From Symbiodinium kawagutii (lineage: Eukaryota > Sar > Dinophyceae > Suessiales > Symbiodiniaceae): DNA of 64,000 nucleotides. Position numbers and translations under genes: made by a program. The DNA lies in assembly GCA_009767595.1 (NCBI GenBank), contig VSDK01013728.1, positions 40,896-104,895 on the forward strand. The letters run 5' to 3'. Below the pieces are notes generated by a model. It was not told the DNA's origin, did not search any database, and worked only from the letters and a program-made list of their open reading frames with translations. Of the stretch, positions 36,100 through 48,129 are shown one piece after another (the stretch's first letter is position 1; each line of letters begins with the position of its first letter).

Positions 36100-37070
36100 T
36101 AGCCGGGGTTCAAAAACCTGGATAGCCTGATGGGGCTCTACTTCTCCAATGCATTTCTATTTAGGCCAGCTCTTTGAAGAAACATAATACCTTTTCTATG
36201 AACATCAGCCCAACTATGCCAAACTAATACGGCCTGCTGCTTCGTTGCTTGCGCGGGAAGAACCAGCCCACTCACGACTAAAAACGCCAATCCTCAGGTT
36301 TTCTTCAGACGTCGAAGCCCAGCATGGCCCACGTGACCACCTCAAATGGCCGGCAAGAAGGGTAGGGGCGCATGCGGATGTAGACACAAATGCCTTATGC
36401 CCGTGCTTGTGTCTGGGTTATGTATTGTATTTCCATGATTCAATGATTACTATTTTTTACCCGTAAATTATTTCTCAATAATTAAAGGAGCGCTCCTGAA
36501 TTATCCACCTCATTAAACGTTTAAAGCGCAAGAATAAGCCAACCAGTTTTAAGGCCCCCTGTTTTGAGAAACCTCCGTAATATGATGTGTTCAATGGAGA
36601 TGGAAGCCCAAGTCTGGGCAGTCAAATCACATTGGGTTCACCACTATTTGCGACAGATTCAGCTTCCGCTAATTAGGTCCTCAGAACGCGCATGAAAATC
36701 CCAAAACCGTGAGTAAAACTAGTCGAGCTGGTTGGATGTTCACCGACCCATGATTTGTGGAAAGTTATGACCAAAAATCGTTGTGATTGGTTGATGTCAC
36801 ATATCATCACCTCTTGTCAACCACTACAGCCTGACCATCTAGAACATGCAGTTTGTAAGAGGGAAACTGCCATAGGCATCAACGAACAATCCAGAGGATT
36901 GTAGCGCGCGCCCTGGCTGATGCATTGAGCCCTCGCACAGCTGGCAGTGGATGAAGGCAGGCCAATAATCATTCGCCTGAGCAACGCCGCCCCAAGACGA
37001 GAAGTACCGAGAAGTATGAAATTTATGAAATTTATGAAATGTGGAAATCCCATTTCACGGATTCACAGTT
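36100..37070. other. Unique sequence without a clear gene
   Basis: Mixed-composition DNA between the AAGC arrays and the next candidate exon. Open frames (plus 36,245-36,466; minus 36,817-37,053) are short and lack good splice borders. It could hold exons, but none can be supported. Confidence 0.3.
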
Positions 37071-37071
37071 C

Positions 37072-37382
37072 TTACATTGACCTATTCAAATATTGATGCT
37101 TCCCCACACAGTGCTCAAACGGGGGATAGCGCCATGTGATGAGATGACTCGATGAAGAGCCCACCGGCCGCTGGCACAACTTTGAAGCATTGCTGGGTTC
37201 CAGACAAATGACCGGACCCCGCACTGGTGGTGCGCTCGCTGTCCCAAGGACTTCGGCACAGAGCTCTCCTTGACGCAAGGGCTGAACCGTGGGACACCCA
37301 TGAGGAAAGGCTGGCGGTGGCATGACAAACAGGACAACACCAACACACCTATCTCCTCAATATCAACTTTATTAAGGCCCAT
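37072..37382 (-). CDS. Possible exon, unknown protein
   Basis: Two minus frames are open across about 37,080-37,370. The more natural reads FPHGCPTVQPLRQGELCAEV, then a Ser/Pro/Val-rich part. No domain is recognised. The strand is uncertain. Confidence 0.22.
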
Positions 37383-38299
37383 AAAGACAACACAACCCCT
37401 ATATAACCGTCAAACATCTATAAACTTTTGAAAGCCAGGCGCCGTCATCGTTGGGAAACATCCTTCGGACCTCGGCTCCCAGCTCCGGCTCAGAGAGCCG
37501 CGTGTCAACTCATCACTACCAACAGCTGTTTACAACAATCAACAGTTGGTTATTAAGTACTTGTGAGTGATTACTGACTAACCATATTTAAACACGCTTG
37601 ATTGGTTTGCAATTGCCTGTTTATAACGGCTTATAGAAATTAACCTCCAGATATTCACCTCCATCAACCATTACCAACCACCATTGACCATCATCATTGG
37701 TCACAATGTGGTCAACCTCTACCCAAAAGAACGGCTTGAGTTGTTGGTTGATCTTCATGAGCACGTAGTTGTCCAGAATTCCTCATCAAGGCCCCCCCTG
37801 TAACATCTACCTGCCACAAAACGGCAGGCGGCGGGAAACCAACCAAATGTCACCTGGTGTCCAACGTCCGCCCCCCCAAAAATGGGCTGGGCGATTGCTA
37901 TCGATTTCAAGAAAATCGTTTCAAGTCCAGCAATCGTCCCATCTTAGCCTTCTATGGCAAATAGGACGCTGGCAATGATCTCATGCGATTGGGCATATTC
38001 CTTGGCAGCCTGCGATGATTTTTCAACATGTTTCATCCCATGTACCGCAGTCAGTAGCAATTGGTTGCAGCCGGTCCTACAAGAGCGGTGTTAACTGCAT
38101 GTTGTTGATCTATAACCAACATGGCGGCAGGACAACTGATAGCAAACATCTAAAACCATGGTAGGTACAACCACCATGTTGTTGATCTTAAGCCCGGCTA
38201 GAAATTGCAAACAGCCAACAACTGATCAGTTGAGCTGTGAGCATGGCCTCGCGATCTTAAATCACCAGTTTGGTTGTGAAATCTAACACATCTGCATTC

Positions 38300-38650
38300 A
38301 GATGCTTGCGAATGCGCTTTCAGAGAAGTAACAATAAACATGCATATCCAACGCATACATTTGAATAGGAAAAACAAATGACTAAATAAATGAGACAAAT
38401 AGAAAGCAAAGTAATAAATACGCAATACATAAGTAAGTGAATTAATAAGCTAGAAAAATTGAAATAAACACATGGAAAATAAATAAGTGACTTAAACCAA
38501 AATGAAAAATAGACAAAAAATAAACAAATAGATAAGCAAATGATAAGATAAACACATCGTTTAAAAACAAGAAAAAACGAACAAATCAACAAGTAAATAG
38601 ATAGATAACTAAACAAGAAACAAACATGTATACGCGCATATAAACAAGCC
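38300..38650 (+). repeat. A-rich AAATAAATAGA degenerate tract
   Basis: AAATAAAT, ACAAATAGA and similar words recur. The minus strand is open for 118 codons with Phe/Tyr/Leu/Ser only, which I read as repeat-derived. A short (ATCT)n/(ATCC)n lies beyond at about 39,048-39,093. Confidence 0.45.
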
Positions 38651-39464
38651 ACGTACTTGTTTTTTAAAACAAACAAGAAGAGAGATTACGCACGTATGCG
38701 CGCTCGCGCATATGGGTGCCCTGGGTTGGACCCACAGCCGCCAGCCAACCGCGAAAGCCATGTGGCACATCATGGATCAATACTAGACAGGGACGGACAC
38801 GTGGTTCACGCTGTGAAACATGTATTTTTGGACGGGGGGATGAGCGCGTTCTTGCGTGTGTGCGTGTGTCACGTCAGTCTTGCTGGCATGTCCTTATTGC
38901 TACAAACCAATTTACAAACAAGACATACACATACACTCACAAACCAATAGACACGCACCTTGAACGAATACAGCATACAAACTACATAAAGGTGGGTCTG
39001 TGGAGGGCAACCCACCTTTATATAAATAGCGATGAATGTATCTAATCTATCCATCTATCTATCTGTCTATCCGTCTATCTATCCATCCATCCATCCACCA
39101 TCTATCTCTCTTCGCGCGTTAGGTCCCAGGCTCTCGCCGTCTCCCACCTGGGCTAGGCAAGAAAGCTGGGAAGCGGCACTGCCGCGACAAGGAGAAGCAA
39201 AAACAACGGGCGCCTACGGCGTGGGTAGCATGGTTACCGGACGGTCGTTCTTGTGGTTATATATGGTTAACTGATAGTGAAAAGCTCGTGCTTTTCAAGC
39301 CTAAGGGATCCATCTCTCCTTCCCAGCCGTTACTAATCACGAGCCTTTTTCGAAGCCTTTTTTGATGTCTTTTTTGTTTGTGGAGGCTCGATAAAATTCG
39401 CACGCCAATGGCGAACCTCTCATACATCGCCCTCCTGGTTCTTCTGCCATGGAGGGTATGTACG

Positions 39465-39682
39465 TATGTAATGTAACGTAACGTACCGTAACGTAACGCC
39501 ACGTAATGTAATGTAATGCAATGTAATGCAACGTAATGCAGTGTAATGTAATGTAAGGTAATGTGATGTGATGTAATGTAACGTAATGTGATGTGATGTA
39601 ATGTAACGTAATGCGATGTGATGTAATGTAACGTAACATAACGTGACGAAATGCAATGTAGGGTAATGTAATGTACGCGCGC
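39465..39682 (+). repeat. (GTAAT)n / (GTAAC)n pentanucleotide array
   Basis: GTAAT, GTAAC, GTGAT and GCAAT units in tandem. This is the complement of the ATTAC array at 16,561-17,000. Confidence 0.88.
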
Positions 39683-39689
39683 GGTGTGT

Positions 39690-39840
39690 CTGTATGTATG
39701 TATGTATGTATGTATGTATGTATGTATGTATGCATGAATGTATGGATGTATGAATGTATGGATGTATGAACGTATGAATGTATGAACGTATGAATGTATG
39801 GATGTATGAATGTATGGATGTATGAATGCATGAGTGTTTT
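39690..39840 (+). repeat. (TATG)n tetranucleotide array
   Basis: TATG units pass into GAATGTATG and GGATGTATG octamers. This is the complement of the ATAC array near 16.3 kb and again lies next to a pentanucleotide array. Confidence 0.88.
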
Positions 39841-40189
39841 TTGCATCAACCTATCTTTCCTGCTGTCTGCTTCTATCAACATTTCTATGTCTATGCATCT
39901 ATGCGTCCTAGTATCTATGTATGTATGCAGGATGCACGCGTGGTTGGATGTACAAACGCTAGCAATCAATAGCAATCATCTGTAGCTACCGATCAGTTGT
40001 TGGGGTATCGCCTTTGGAAGTTCTGACAATTTGCGGTTGGCTCAAACAAAAGGCCATGAAGCCGCGCTCTGCCAGTAAAGTTTGCCTGCCAAAATGGAGT
40101 CGCCAAATGAAGGGAGGGTCATGTCAACCGGTCATGTCAAGTAGTCCTCTCGCCCACTTCCGACTCAACGGAGCTCTCTCCTGCCAGAG

Positions 40190-40680
40190 CTCTCTCTCTC
40201 TCTCTCTCTCTGTGCGACGTGCATTGAGAAGCCAACTCTCCATAGAAATACGCCCAGACCCTTTCATCGACCTGCGGCTTCCATTGATGCAGGTACCCCA
40301 CACCTTGCTACCTATTGTAGCGTTCACAGGTAGGACTTGGAGCTGTACTACTTGCTGCGCGCAATCGAGCGCGTCGAAACAGATTGACATGGCATACCCA
40401 CAAAGAAAGAGATGTTTGCTTGCACGCGCACATCTTCAAATCTCTGTTGGTATTTTGATTCTATGTCTGTAGGTTTTGTCTCTACCTGTGTTTGCGCGCT
40501 TGTGCTTGCTTCCCCGTCTATCCAAAAATTCGACGTCTCCATTTCCATCCTTTTTTGATGTAGACTGCTTTCGTCATCATTGTTACTCATCATCTCAGCA
40601 TCAACGACATCTTCTTCACCTTCATCACGCTCATCATCCTGTTGCTGAACACTCCTCAACCAATGGCCAGAACCCCTCGA
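40190..40680 (-). CDS. Candidate exons of an acidic unknown protein
   Basis: A minus-strand block at about 40,680-40,480 reads QQQDDERDEGEEDVVDAEM, then a Ser/Asn/Asp-rich stretch and IDGEASTSAQTQVETKPTD. This is typical of an intrinsically disordered acidic region. A further block at about 40,390-40,240 reads DCAQQVVQLQVLPVNATIG in another frame before a (CT)n tract. The acidic block is convincing as coding sequence. Function unknown; a nuclear or scaffold role would be guesswork. Confidence 0.4.
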
Positions 40681-41079
40681 CCTGCGGGGTCCATGGTTCC
40701 TGGGAGAATCGGCAGCTGAGGCTGAGATGGCTCATTGGTACACAAGGGCGCGTTATGGCCATCCCCAAAGTGGTCAGCCCAAGTTGGTCCAACCAACTAC
40801 TTAGATAAGCCGAAACTATTGCGCATACGGCGCAGTGCTGAGCGCCAACCTGTGGAAAATTACGGCCGGCCTAATACCAAAACATGGGAGAAACATGGAG
40901 AAGCCATTGGGATATCCCAGAACGAAATGGCCAAATCCGCCAACCAAAAAAACATCAGAAAAAACACCCGGCAACTCACACCAGATCCGGGCGCCGGCCC
41001 TCGGCCCGAGCCCGTGGCATTGCCGGAAGCCTTCGGTTGGCGACCCTCGCCCACCCTACAACCTACAACCCTTCAGCTC

Positions 41080-41350
41080 TGACATCTGAATCTTTCCGTT
41101 GACACTTCAGATGCGACATCTGAATCTTTCCATTGAGAACCTTTCAAGTCAGATTTCACATTTGAAATTGAACCCATCAAATTTGACATCCGACCCCCCT
41201 AACCTTTCAGATGCGACATCCAAACCTGGCAATTGAACCCTTCAGACAGATGTGACATCTGAACCTTTCCACTGAACCCTCCAGAAACGACCTTTGAACC
41301 TTTCCATTGTACACCTTCAAATGTGGCATCTGAACTTTTCCAACCCTTCA
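41080..41350 (+). repeat. CAGATGCGACATCTGAACCTTTCCA degenerate repeat
   Basis: CAGATGYGACATCTGAA and TTTCCATTGA words recur about every 35-60 bases. The CAGATG...CATCTG core is palindromic. Confidence 0.6.
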
Positions 41351-42170
41351 CTTCAGAGGTACTACTACAGACAAACAGACAAACAACCATCCAAGTTGTC
41401 GGAATCACGGCACACTCCATCCCTGCCCATCATCCGGACTGGAATCATGCCTCTGCAACATTATTCATTACAAAAGACCCCACAGCACATTGACCTGATT
41501 GACATCACCATCAGGCAGGGCAGCGGCAATGGTAATTGATGACAGGCAGAGGCGACAATTTCAAACCCCAATCTTTACAGTTAATTGTTCTACTAGTGGC
41601 AAAAATCCAACTCACCGTTTCACAATTTTTACAATTGAACTCTGAATTTCTTGATTTATGGTTTCTAATCAATGGTCTCTAAACGTCTTTTCTCATTTTT
41701 CTCCTTTTTTCCCATCTCAATGTTTTTCAATTCAAAATCTTCACCGAACTAAAACCCTAGACCCGATTTTTCGGTTAGGGAGTTATTGACAGGCTTCGCA
41801 CACCGGCGACGCCCTCGGGCTCAAGCATATTCACAGAACATGTCCTATAACATCGTGAGCGTTACCGCAACACTTGACCCCTCGAATTAAAAACAAGATG
41901 AAGCCCACGAACCCGAATGCTCTCACGTAAATTTACGCAACAGATTAGTGCTTGAAGAGGATGTCAAAAGCAGCGCCAACTGTTTTTTTCTTTCACGGCG
42001 CGAACACCGTCATGCCGCAGCGCCGCAGCATGCAAGCCAAGAAGTTCCGGCGCGCCAGCACCTTCCAAGACAAGACAGAAATCACACAAGTTGCATCGAA
42101 ACGATTTCAGTAACACATTCCATCGACATTACTTATGTATCAGGTACGTCAGTGAAGTCTTTCCAAACAC

Positions 42171-42960
42171 ACCAGCGCAGAATCTATTGCGCACGCCACG
42201 CAACATGGACGTGAGACACGCCATGACACATGCGGAGATGCTACAAAGTGCCACGCCTGTCACACAAAACAAGGGTGCAGGTCACGCAACACCAGCGCAG
42301 AATCTATTGCGCATGCCACGCAAAATGGACGTGAGACACGTCATGACACATGCAGAGATGCTACAAAGCGCCACGCCTGTCACACAAAACGGGCGTTCCT
42401 GTCCCACCACAAGAATGGGCTTTGAAAACGTCACCGAACACCTCCACATGAAACATGCTGAGATGCCACGAAATGCCACGCCTGTCACACAAAACAAAAT
42501 TGCAAGTCACGCGAAACCACCCAAAAGGACCACGTCCACATGCTTCGGCCAATGGTACTGGCCTTACAGCCCTACCACGCAAATGCACTTTGGACACGTC
42601 GCGGAACGCCTGCACACGCTTCCCCCAATGGTATGGGCCTGACTGCCGACCACACCAACCCACCACACCAACACACCAGCGCAGAATCTATTGCGCACGC
42701 CACGCAAAGTGGACGTGAGACACGTCATGACACATGCGGAGATGCTACAAAGTGCCACGCCTGTCACACAAAACAAGGGTGCAGGTCACGCAACACCAGT
42801 GCAGAATCTATTGCGCACGCCACGCAAAATGGACGTGAGACACGTCATGACACATGCAGAGATGCTGCAAAGCGCCACGCCTGTCACACAAAACAAGGGC
42901 GCAGGTCACGCAAAACCACGCAAAAGGACCACCTGCACACCCTTCCCCCAATGGTACGGG
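42171..42960 (+). repeat. 120-bp repeat in a 504-bp higher-order unit
   Basis: ACCAGCGCAGAATC starts at 42,171, 42,291 and 42,675, with ACCAGTGCAGAATC at 42,795. This gives pairs 120 bp apart and the pairs 504 bp apart. As 120 is a multiple of three, the plus frame carries a repeated THAEMLQSATPVTQN product over long distances (42,091-42,642; 42,540-43,409). I cannot exclude translation, but the diverged spacer and the minus frames, also open, favour satellite DNA. Confidence 0.8.
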
Positions 42961-43282
42961 CCTTACGGCCCTACCGCGAACGGCGGCGAACGATTGCGGT
43001 CGGTTGCGCACACAAACGCAACGTCCAGCGAACACTTCTCCACCCCCAGACCCCCACTATGAAACGAGAACCCGTGCTACGCATTCGGGAAAAAAGCCAG
43101 GGTCAGGCTCCGCTAAAACCTGACACCTGCTATCGTTCTTGCTTCTTCTTCTTGTTCTTCTTCAGTTTGCCTACAAATAGACCGTTCGCAAAAAAACAAA
43201 AAAAATACACCCGCAGAGAACCTAGATTGTTGTCTCAGCTGTTCAAAATTGTTCACAAGTCAAAACGTGGTTTGGTCGTTAA

Positions 43283-43650
43283 CAGGTTTTGCAGCCTCTG
43301 GTTTTGGATGTTCATAACGGCCCCGTTTTGGAGCCTCTGGTTTTGGATGTTCATAGCGGCCCCGTTTTGGAGCCTCTGGTCTTTGATGTTCGAAACGGTC
43401 TCGTTTTGAAATGGTTTTGATTTGGATGTTCATAATGGCCCCGTTTTGGAGCCTCTGGTTTTTGGATGTTCATAATGGTCCGGTTTTGGAGCCTCTGGTT
43501 TTGGATGTTCATAATGGCCCCGTTTTGGAGCCTCTGGTTTTGGATGTTCAAAATGGTCTCGTTTTGAAACCTCTGGTTTTAGATGTTCATGACGGCCCCG
43601 TTTTGGAGCCTCTGGTTTTTGGATGTTCATAATGGCTCCGTTTTGATCTT
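43283..43650 (+). repeat. 39-40 bp GGTTTTGGATGTTCATAATGG minisatellite
   Basis: About nine copies of a unit containing TTGGATGTTCATAA, GGCCCCGTTTTGGAG and CCTCTG. The period is 39-40 with some shortened copies. Both strands are open with repeat-like products. Confidence 0.85.
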
Positions 43651-44279
43651 AGATATCAGATTTCCAAATTACCAAACATCTCAAAACCACGCTATCTGCG
43701 TCGTTTTGTAACCCTCGAAAGCATGAAACGCATTGAAACGCCAGAAAGTACCGATGATTTTGGACGCCCAGGTGCTCAAAACCACGGTGTTCACGATGTC
43801 TTTTCAAACAACACGGTATATACGGTGTTTTTGGCGCACGCGCTTGCAAACACATCGGTATTTGCGATGTTTTCCCAACATTGCCATTTATTTTTTCCAG
43901 CCGCAATTTGCAAAAACATGGTAATTTACACTGGTTTGGGCCTTGCCGCGCACAACAAAAACATTCAAGCTCCAAAACCTTCCAAATTTTGTTCCTTTCC
44001 CGATTCGCGATATTTGGTTGATTTTGTACACATTTTTACCTTTCCCCTTTCCGAATTCTCGTCCCCACCCAATTCAATGATTTTCATGAATTTTCCTAAA
44101 GCCCGATTTTGGGATCGCTCAACTTCCAAAAATGCTTCGAAACGCAGGCGAACACGTCGTTTTTTCGAGCCCAATGCAAAAAACACAACAAAAAAAACAC
44201 AACAAAAAACAGGGTCGGCGTCAGGGGCGCGACCCGGGATAGCAAGCTAGGCTTGTCTACGCTCACGGCACGGCATCGC

Positions 44280-44485
44280 CAGACTGACCGTTCGTTAGGC
44301 CCCGGGAAGGCCGCCCTCAAACGCGCCATTACGCCCCAAAAAGCTGGCTTGCGCAGGCCTCAAACACAGTCAAGATTCGAGCTTACGCGAAACTGTGCAC
44401 GAAACCCAGCCAGCCAGCTATTTCGCAGGCGGGAATGGATTACCCAACAAGCCAAACAAGTAACAAGCAAGTAAGCAAGGAACCC

Positions 44486-44518
<33 letters not shown>

Positions 44519-45345
44519 GCAAGCACCCCTGCATGCTGCAGCCAGCAACAGAATGGAAAGACTGGGTCACTAGCAAGAAAATTCGCCGACAGCAGGGCGC
44601 GTGCGCCGAAGAAGGGCGCAGGCCTTAAATCCTGGGTCAATAGCAATAACCAGAAACAGAGGGCATCATGTAGCCAGCAAGAGAATGGAAATATGTTTTA
44701 AAACGCGTTCAGAAAGCGACGTTAGGCCCCGGGAGGGCCGCCCGCAAACGCGCCATGACGCCTTCAAAAACTCGCTTGCGCAGGCCTCAAACACAATCAA
44801 CATTCGAGTTTACGCGTGACTTTGCACGACGGCGCCGACCCCCAGCAAGACAATGGACAGCGTTAGGCCTCCAAAAGCTCGCTTCCGCAGGCCTCAACCA
44901 CAGTCAAGATTCAAGTTTGCGCGCGACTTCTCAGGAAAGCCGCTAACAACATTCAAGCCTAGCGTCGGTTCGCACGGAAACGGCTACGAATAACACAGGA
45001 CAATGGCGCAGCAGGTGTCAAAGTCTCAAAGAGCGTTAGGCACCCAAAAGCTCGCTTCCGCAGGCCTCAAACACCGTCAAGATTCAAGTTTACGCGTGAC
45101 TGATCAGGGAAGCCGCTACGTCGGTTCGCACGTAAACTGCTGTGAATAACACAGGATGGTGGCGCAGCAGGTGTCAAGCATCAAAGCAAATCTGTTTTCT
45201 TGGTATTCAGACGGGGCGTTAGGCCCCCAAAAGCTCGCTTCCGCAGTCCTCAACCACAGTCAAGATTCAAGTTTGCGCGCGGCTGATCAGGGAAGCTGCC
45301 AACATCATTCAAGTGTATGCGTCGGTTCGCACGAAAACTGCTACG
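44280..45345 (+). repeat. Interrupted tandem units with CGTTAGGCCCC and AAAAGCTCGCTTCCGC
   Basis: CGTTAGG followed by CC-rich sequence, an AGCTCGCTT(C/G)CGCAG box, CAGTCAAGATTC and a CGTCGGTTCGCACG box recur in the same order. Units start near 44,296, 44,723, 44,860, 45,032 and 45,218. Short AAGC tetramer runs are inserted at 44,460-44,525. No gene. Confidence 0.7.
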
Positions 45346-45404
45346 AATAACACAGGACCATGGCGCAGCAGGTAAGCGAATCTGTTTTCTTGGGATTCAG
45401 ATGG

Positions 45405-45664
45405 GGCGTGCCAACCAGCCAGCCAGCCAGCCAGCCAGCCATCAAGCAGGCAAGCAAGGACGCAAGTACATNNNNNNNNNNNNNNNNNNNNNNNNNNNNN
45501 NNNNNNNNNNNNNNNNNNNNNNNNNNNNNNNNNNNNNNNNNNNNNNNNNNNNNNNNNNNNNNNNNNNNNNNNNNNNNNNNNNNNNNNNNNNNNNNNNNNN
45601 NNNNNNNNNNNNNNNNNNNNNNNNNNNNNNNNNNNNNNNNNNNNNNNNNNNNNNNNNNAGCCAG

Positions 45665-45734
<70 letters not shown>

Positions 45735-45735
45735 T
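45405..45735 (+). repeat. (CCAG)n and (AAGC)n arrays around an assembly gap
   Basis: CCAG tetramers and AAGC tetramers stand on both sides of the run of N. The missing sequence is probably more of the same array. Confidence 0.85.
45472..45658. other. Assembly gap (187 N)
   Basis: A run of undetermined bases. All open frames that cross it are meaningless. Confidence 1.
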
Positions 45736-46258
45736 ACATAGTGTCATCAGGAGCGAACATACCTTCGTTCCGTTCGACAGAAGCGTCCGGCAGGATTTTT
45801 GCGCCGAACCTTAATCTGTCCGTATTACTTGTACAAGAGCCGGGGGTCGGCGGCAGGGGGCGGCCTTATATATATATATATATATATATCTGTGTGTGTG
45901 CATGTGTATTGGTTGATTTATCTATCTATTTATTTATCGATGCAAAGCAAAGGAATATCATAGACTGTAGTGTAGGAGTATGTACAGACAGGGTGTAGGA
46001 TCAGAATACAGGAGAATCATATGGAATAGAAGCACAGAATAGCGAAAAGACATGCTTAGACATGGTGAGCCATGGCTAGACATAGTGAGGCCGGTGAGAA
46101 AACATGAGACCAGCTGAGGCCTGCAGCTCAGCATGAAAAAAGTGGTACCAGGGCAAAGTATATCAAAGTACCACCAGCCCTGACCAGCCGCGGGTCTCTG
46201 TGTAAAGTGATAGGCATTTTTTTCAAAAGGGCCTCCTAAGGGTCCAGCTGGCCATAGT

Positions 46259-46545
46259 TTAGAGCAGCTTACACATGGTCATTTTGCTTATCTTGGTTTG
46301 TGCAACCCTCACTCGATACACATCACCAGGGATTTCAGACACAAAAAGCATCGCTTCTGCAGCGACTGTGTGCTTCCTGGAAAGAAGTTGTCGCTTGGCG
46401 AGTCTGTCTCCTAGCCTTATGAAGTTTCAGTGTACTTGGACGCTGCACCGCTCGTGATCCTGGTGAACTTTCATCCACTTGAGGCTGGGGGAAAGAACAA
46501 AGGCAGGCAGGGGCTAGCAAAGGTGCGAGGCTAGAATGCAGCGGC

Positions 46546-46620
<75 letters not shown>

Positions 46621-47312
46621 TATCATCCTTTTTTCAATTTCAAGGTGGCCGCTGGCTAGCCAAATGCAGGCAACACCCAATGCGAATCGAATGGCAGAGC
46701 GGCAGAGCATGCGATGTTTTGATTGCAAGGTGTGTCGGGGCACAAGTGGGGGGGCACAACAACCTTTATCAGTCTGTCTATCTGTACCTGCAAGACCACG
46801 AAGTGCCAAGAGACAGGTTCTAAAGGGTCTATGTCCACAGGTGTCTCGACCACACCGCTGATGTCGAACAAGGGAAGCTCCTTTACACAGGCAGGACTCA
46901 AACGGCCCAAATTTCTCAGAGTCTAAGGATTTCTTAGATTCTCTGTAGAAATCAGGAGCCGAACTTGCCATGGCGTTTGCTGCTGGTAGGTCTAAATTTG
47001 TCTGAAATGCTGCTGTCAGAAAGTGCAATTGAGACAGCGCTTGGAGAGCGGGCAGGACTTTTTTGTTGGGGTGCGTCAGGTTACGCGGCCAGTCCTGGAA
47101 CTTGATCTGCCATAACAGGACTGTTGAAACATCCAAGCTGCCAGATTGTAACTGTAAACCCTGTTCATGAAAAGCAAAGATATATCAGGTGTGGCATGCA
47201 ATGGCCATGTCCTACAACTTCTCTGGGTCATAAGCCAGTGAGCCAACTTTGAACACCTGCACCTGCGTCTGCCGCGAGTCCTCAAGCTTTTCTTGCCAGC
47301 CCTTGCCATGTC
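46259..47312 (-). CDS. Candidate multi-exon gene 3' part, unknown protein
   Basis: Strong minus-strand exons occur. About 47,312-47,219 reads GWQEKLEDSRQTQVQVFKV, then SLAYDPEKL, and ends at a GTAGGA donor. From 47,160 to about 46,860, after CATGAACAG, it reads LWQIKFQDWPRNLTHPNKK, then ALQALSQLHFLTAAFQTNL and SSAPDFYRESKKSLDSEKF. About 46,420-46,259 reads LGDRLAKRQLLSRKHTVAA, then FVSEIPGDVYRVRVAQTK, and ends in TAA. Between the last two lies an intron-like stretch with an (ATC)n microsatellite. Splice borders and composition are good, but no family is recognised. It may be continuous with minus exons at 48,130-50,990. Confidence 0.5.
46545..46625 (+). repeat. (ATC)n microsatellite
   Basis: About 27 nearly perfect ATC units, in a probable intron of the minus-strand gene. 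Poly-Ser (plus) and poly-Met (minus) frames are by-products. Confidence 0.95.
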
Positions 47313-48129
47313 CGTCACATGGCATCAATTGGAATCATGTTTGACCACGCGCTGAGTCCCTCCTTAAGTCTTTCTAAGTCTTTCTCACCTCGCTTTCTCT
47401 TCTCAGAAGACTCTTCTCTATTCTCTCTGCCTCTCTTTCTCTTCTCTTTCCTATTCTCTATTCTATAATTACTCTATTCTCTTCTCTTTCCTATTCTCTA
47501 TTCTATTCTCCTCTCCCTCTCTCTTTCTTCCCCTGTGTCAGTCGTGCACGTGGCGCACCTTGGTCCGCTTGTCCGACCTTTCTCTGCGGCTTACGATGCA
47601 AATGTTAACATCAGGGTCTGCCACCACGGGTCCTCAAGGAGTGCAAATCAATCCATCCCAAGGCTTGACCGAAAGGAGTGAAAAGGAGAGGGGCCTATAC
47701 CCTTCCCAAGACGACAGGTATAGGGTCTAGCTTAGGCTTGTCAGGACCCAAGAAGGATAGACTACCACACTCTCCACAAGCTACTTTTCACGGTCCCTTA
47801 TTCACCCCTGCCCTTCAGCCAAAGAAACGGAGCGCGCTTGAAAATGGCACCGTCACATAGCCTTGTCGTTTCCCCTTCTTCAACCATCTCCTTGCGGTTG
47901 GAAAAGTGGGCCACTCTTCAGCAATGTTTCTCTCGATCTATGGCACTCTGACCAACTCAACAGCGTGAGGTCCAAATATGCAGCCGAGAATCCGCAGGAC
48001 CAGGTGCCCAGGAACCCATTCCTGAATGAAAACAAATGGAAAATGATGGAAAACCCGGCACCTGTATTTTTTGCCTGCAGAATTTGGACATGTCATTGTA
48101 GAATCAACCACCCTATAGACTTGTGATTT

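Noticed and set aside
43723..44250. 175-codon plus frame
   Set aside because: Contains internal CGGTGTT/CGATGTT word repeats and has uneven composition; no domain or exon border.
45309..45998. Frames of 100-212 codons across the N run
   Set aside because: They depend on undetermined bases and on CCAG/AAGC repeats.
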